Below the pieces are notes generated by a model that had not been told where the DNA came from, did no database searches, and was given only the letters and a program-made list of their open reading frames with translations. The position numbers were made by a program, and so were the translations under genes. From Oscillospiraceae bacterium (GTDB lineage Bacteria > Bacillota > Clostridia > Oscillospirales > Oscillospiraceae), in assembly GCA_021203045.1 (NCBI GenBank), contig JAJQBY010000013.1:1-64000 (forward strand): DNA of 64,000 nt, given 5' to 3'. Positions 63,564 through 64,000 of this stretch are shown here, in pieces. Every line of letters starts with the position of its first letter. Position 1 is the first letter of the stretch.

Positions 63564-64000
63564 ATGAACACGAAACCTGATAAACAGAATATTATCAGCT
63601 TCTCCCTGATGGGGCCGGAGAGCGGCGCGCCCTGCCTGGTGGATTCCAATGACGGGCGGATAACGCGGATACGTCCCTATTTCTATGACAAGGAGTACAC
63701 GGATAAATACTGCAATCCCTGGAAGATGGAGGCCAGAGACTCCACGTTTCAGGCTCCGGACAGAGTGACCATAACGCCCTTCGGACTGGGGTACAAGAGC
63801 CGGGTCTATTCGCCGAACCGTATCCTTTATCCCATGAAGCGGGCCGACTGGGACCCCCATGGGGAGCGCCACCCGGAAAATCGGGGAAAGTCAAAATATG
63901 TCCGTATCAGCTGGGATGAGGCCACCCAGATCGTAGCCGATGAGCTGAAGCGGATGAAGGAGACCTATGGTCCGGAGGCGGTGCTGTGTGAGGCGGATAT
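63564..64000 (+). CDS. molybdopterin oxidoreductase, pyrogallol hydroxytransferase large-subunit-like (5' fragment)
   Basis: Own translation: MNTKPDKQNIISFSLMGPESGAPCLVDSNDGRITRIRPYFYDKEYTDKYCNPWKMEARDSTFQAPDRVTITPFGLGYKSRVYSPNRILYPMKRADWDPHGERHPENRGKSKYVRISWDEATQIVADELKRMKETYGPEAVLCEAD. Confidence 0.87.
   Translation, partial: MNTKPDKQNIISFSLMGPESGAPCLVDSNDGRITRIRPYFYDKEYTDKYCNPWKMEARDSTFQAPDRVTITPFGLGYKSRVYSPNRILYPMKRADWDPHGERHPENRGKSKYVRISWDEATQIVADELKRMKETYGPEAVLCEAD

Noticed and set aside
63468-63872. N-terminal extension of the M3 peptidase ORF
   Set aside because: Extension is antisense to the molybdoenzyme start; the signal peptide begins at 63467

Overview
High-GC Clostridia/Oscillospiraceae-like chromosomal segment, mostly housekeeping plus metabolic gene clusters; taxon inferred only from gene content (spoIIA operon, SpoIIQ-like M23, GlnRS, clostridial PurL). 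Main blocks: (1) minus-strand glycolytic run trmL-pgk-tpiA-gpmI-eno, then a truncated M23/SpoIIQ-like gene; (2) GT2 glycosyltransferase and polar amino-acid ABC transporter; (3) SLH protein with a degenerate transglutaminase-like domain; (4) typA; (5) three-gene HgdB/HgdC-like (DUF2229/activase) ATP-dependent reductase cassette; (6) glnS, mntP with a yybP-ykoY Mn riboswitch; (7) molybdate/Moco cluster modABC-moeA-moaA-moaC-MOSC-mog-mobB::GNAT behind a probable Moco-type leader; (8) FFTR-like flavoprotein, thioredoxin, valS; (9) sigma/anti-sigma pair, spoIIAA-spoIIAB-sigF; (10) nrdDG, acyl-ACP thioesterase, asnB, Na/Pi cotransporter; (11) purine operon purE-C-F-M-N-(PurO-like)-(AICARFT)-D-L-guaB-fhs-sdaA behind a ZTP (pfl) riboswitch; (12) M3 peptidase and the 5' end of a pyrogallol-hydroxytransferase-like molybdoenzyme. 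Five otherwise intact genes carry single frameshifts, one caused by an exact 10-bp tandem duplication. Best candidates for new biology: the DUF2229/activase cassette with a very basic N-terminal extension and a palindromic operator in its promoter, the MobB::GNAT fusion, the SLH-pseudo-transglutaminase protein, and the Moco cluster near a transhydroxylase/catechol-dehydroxylase-like molybdoenzyme. No CRISPR, tRNA, rRNA or mobile element was recognised.
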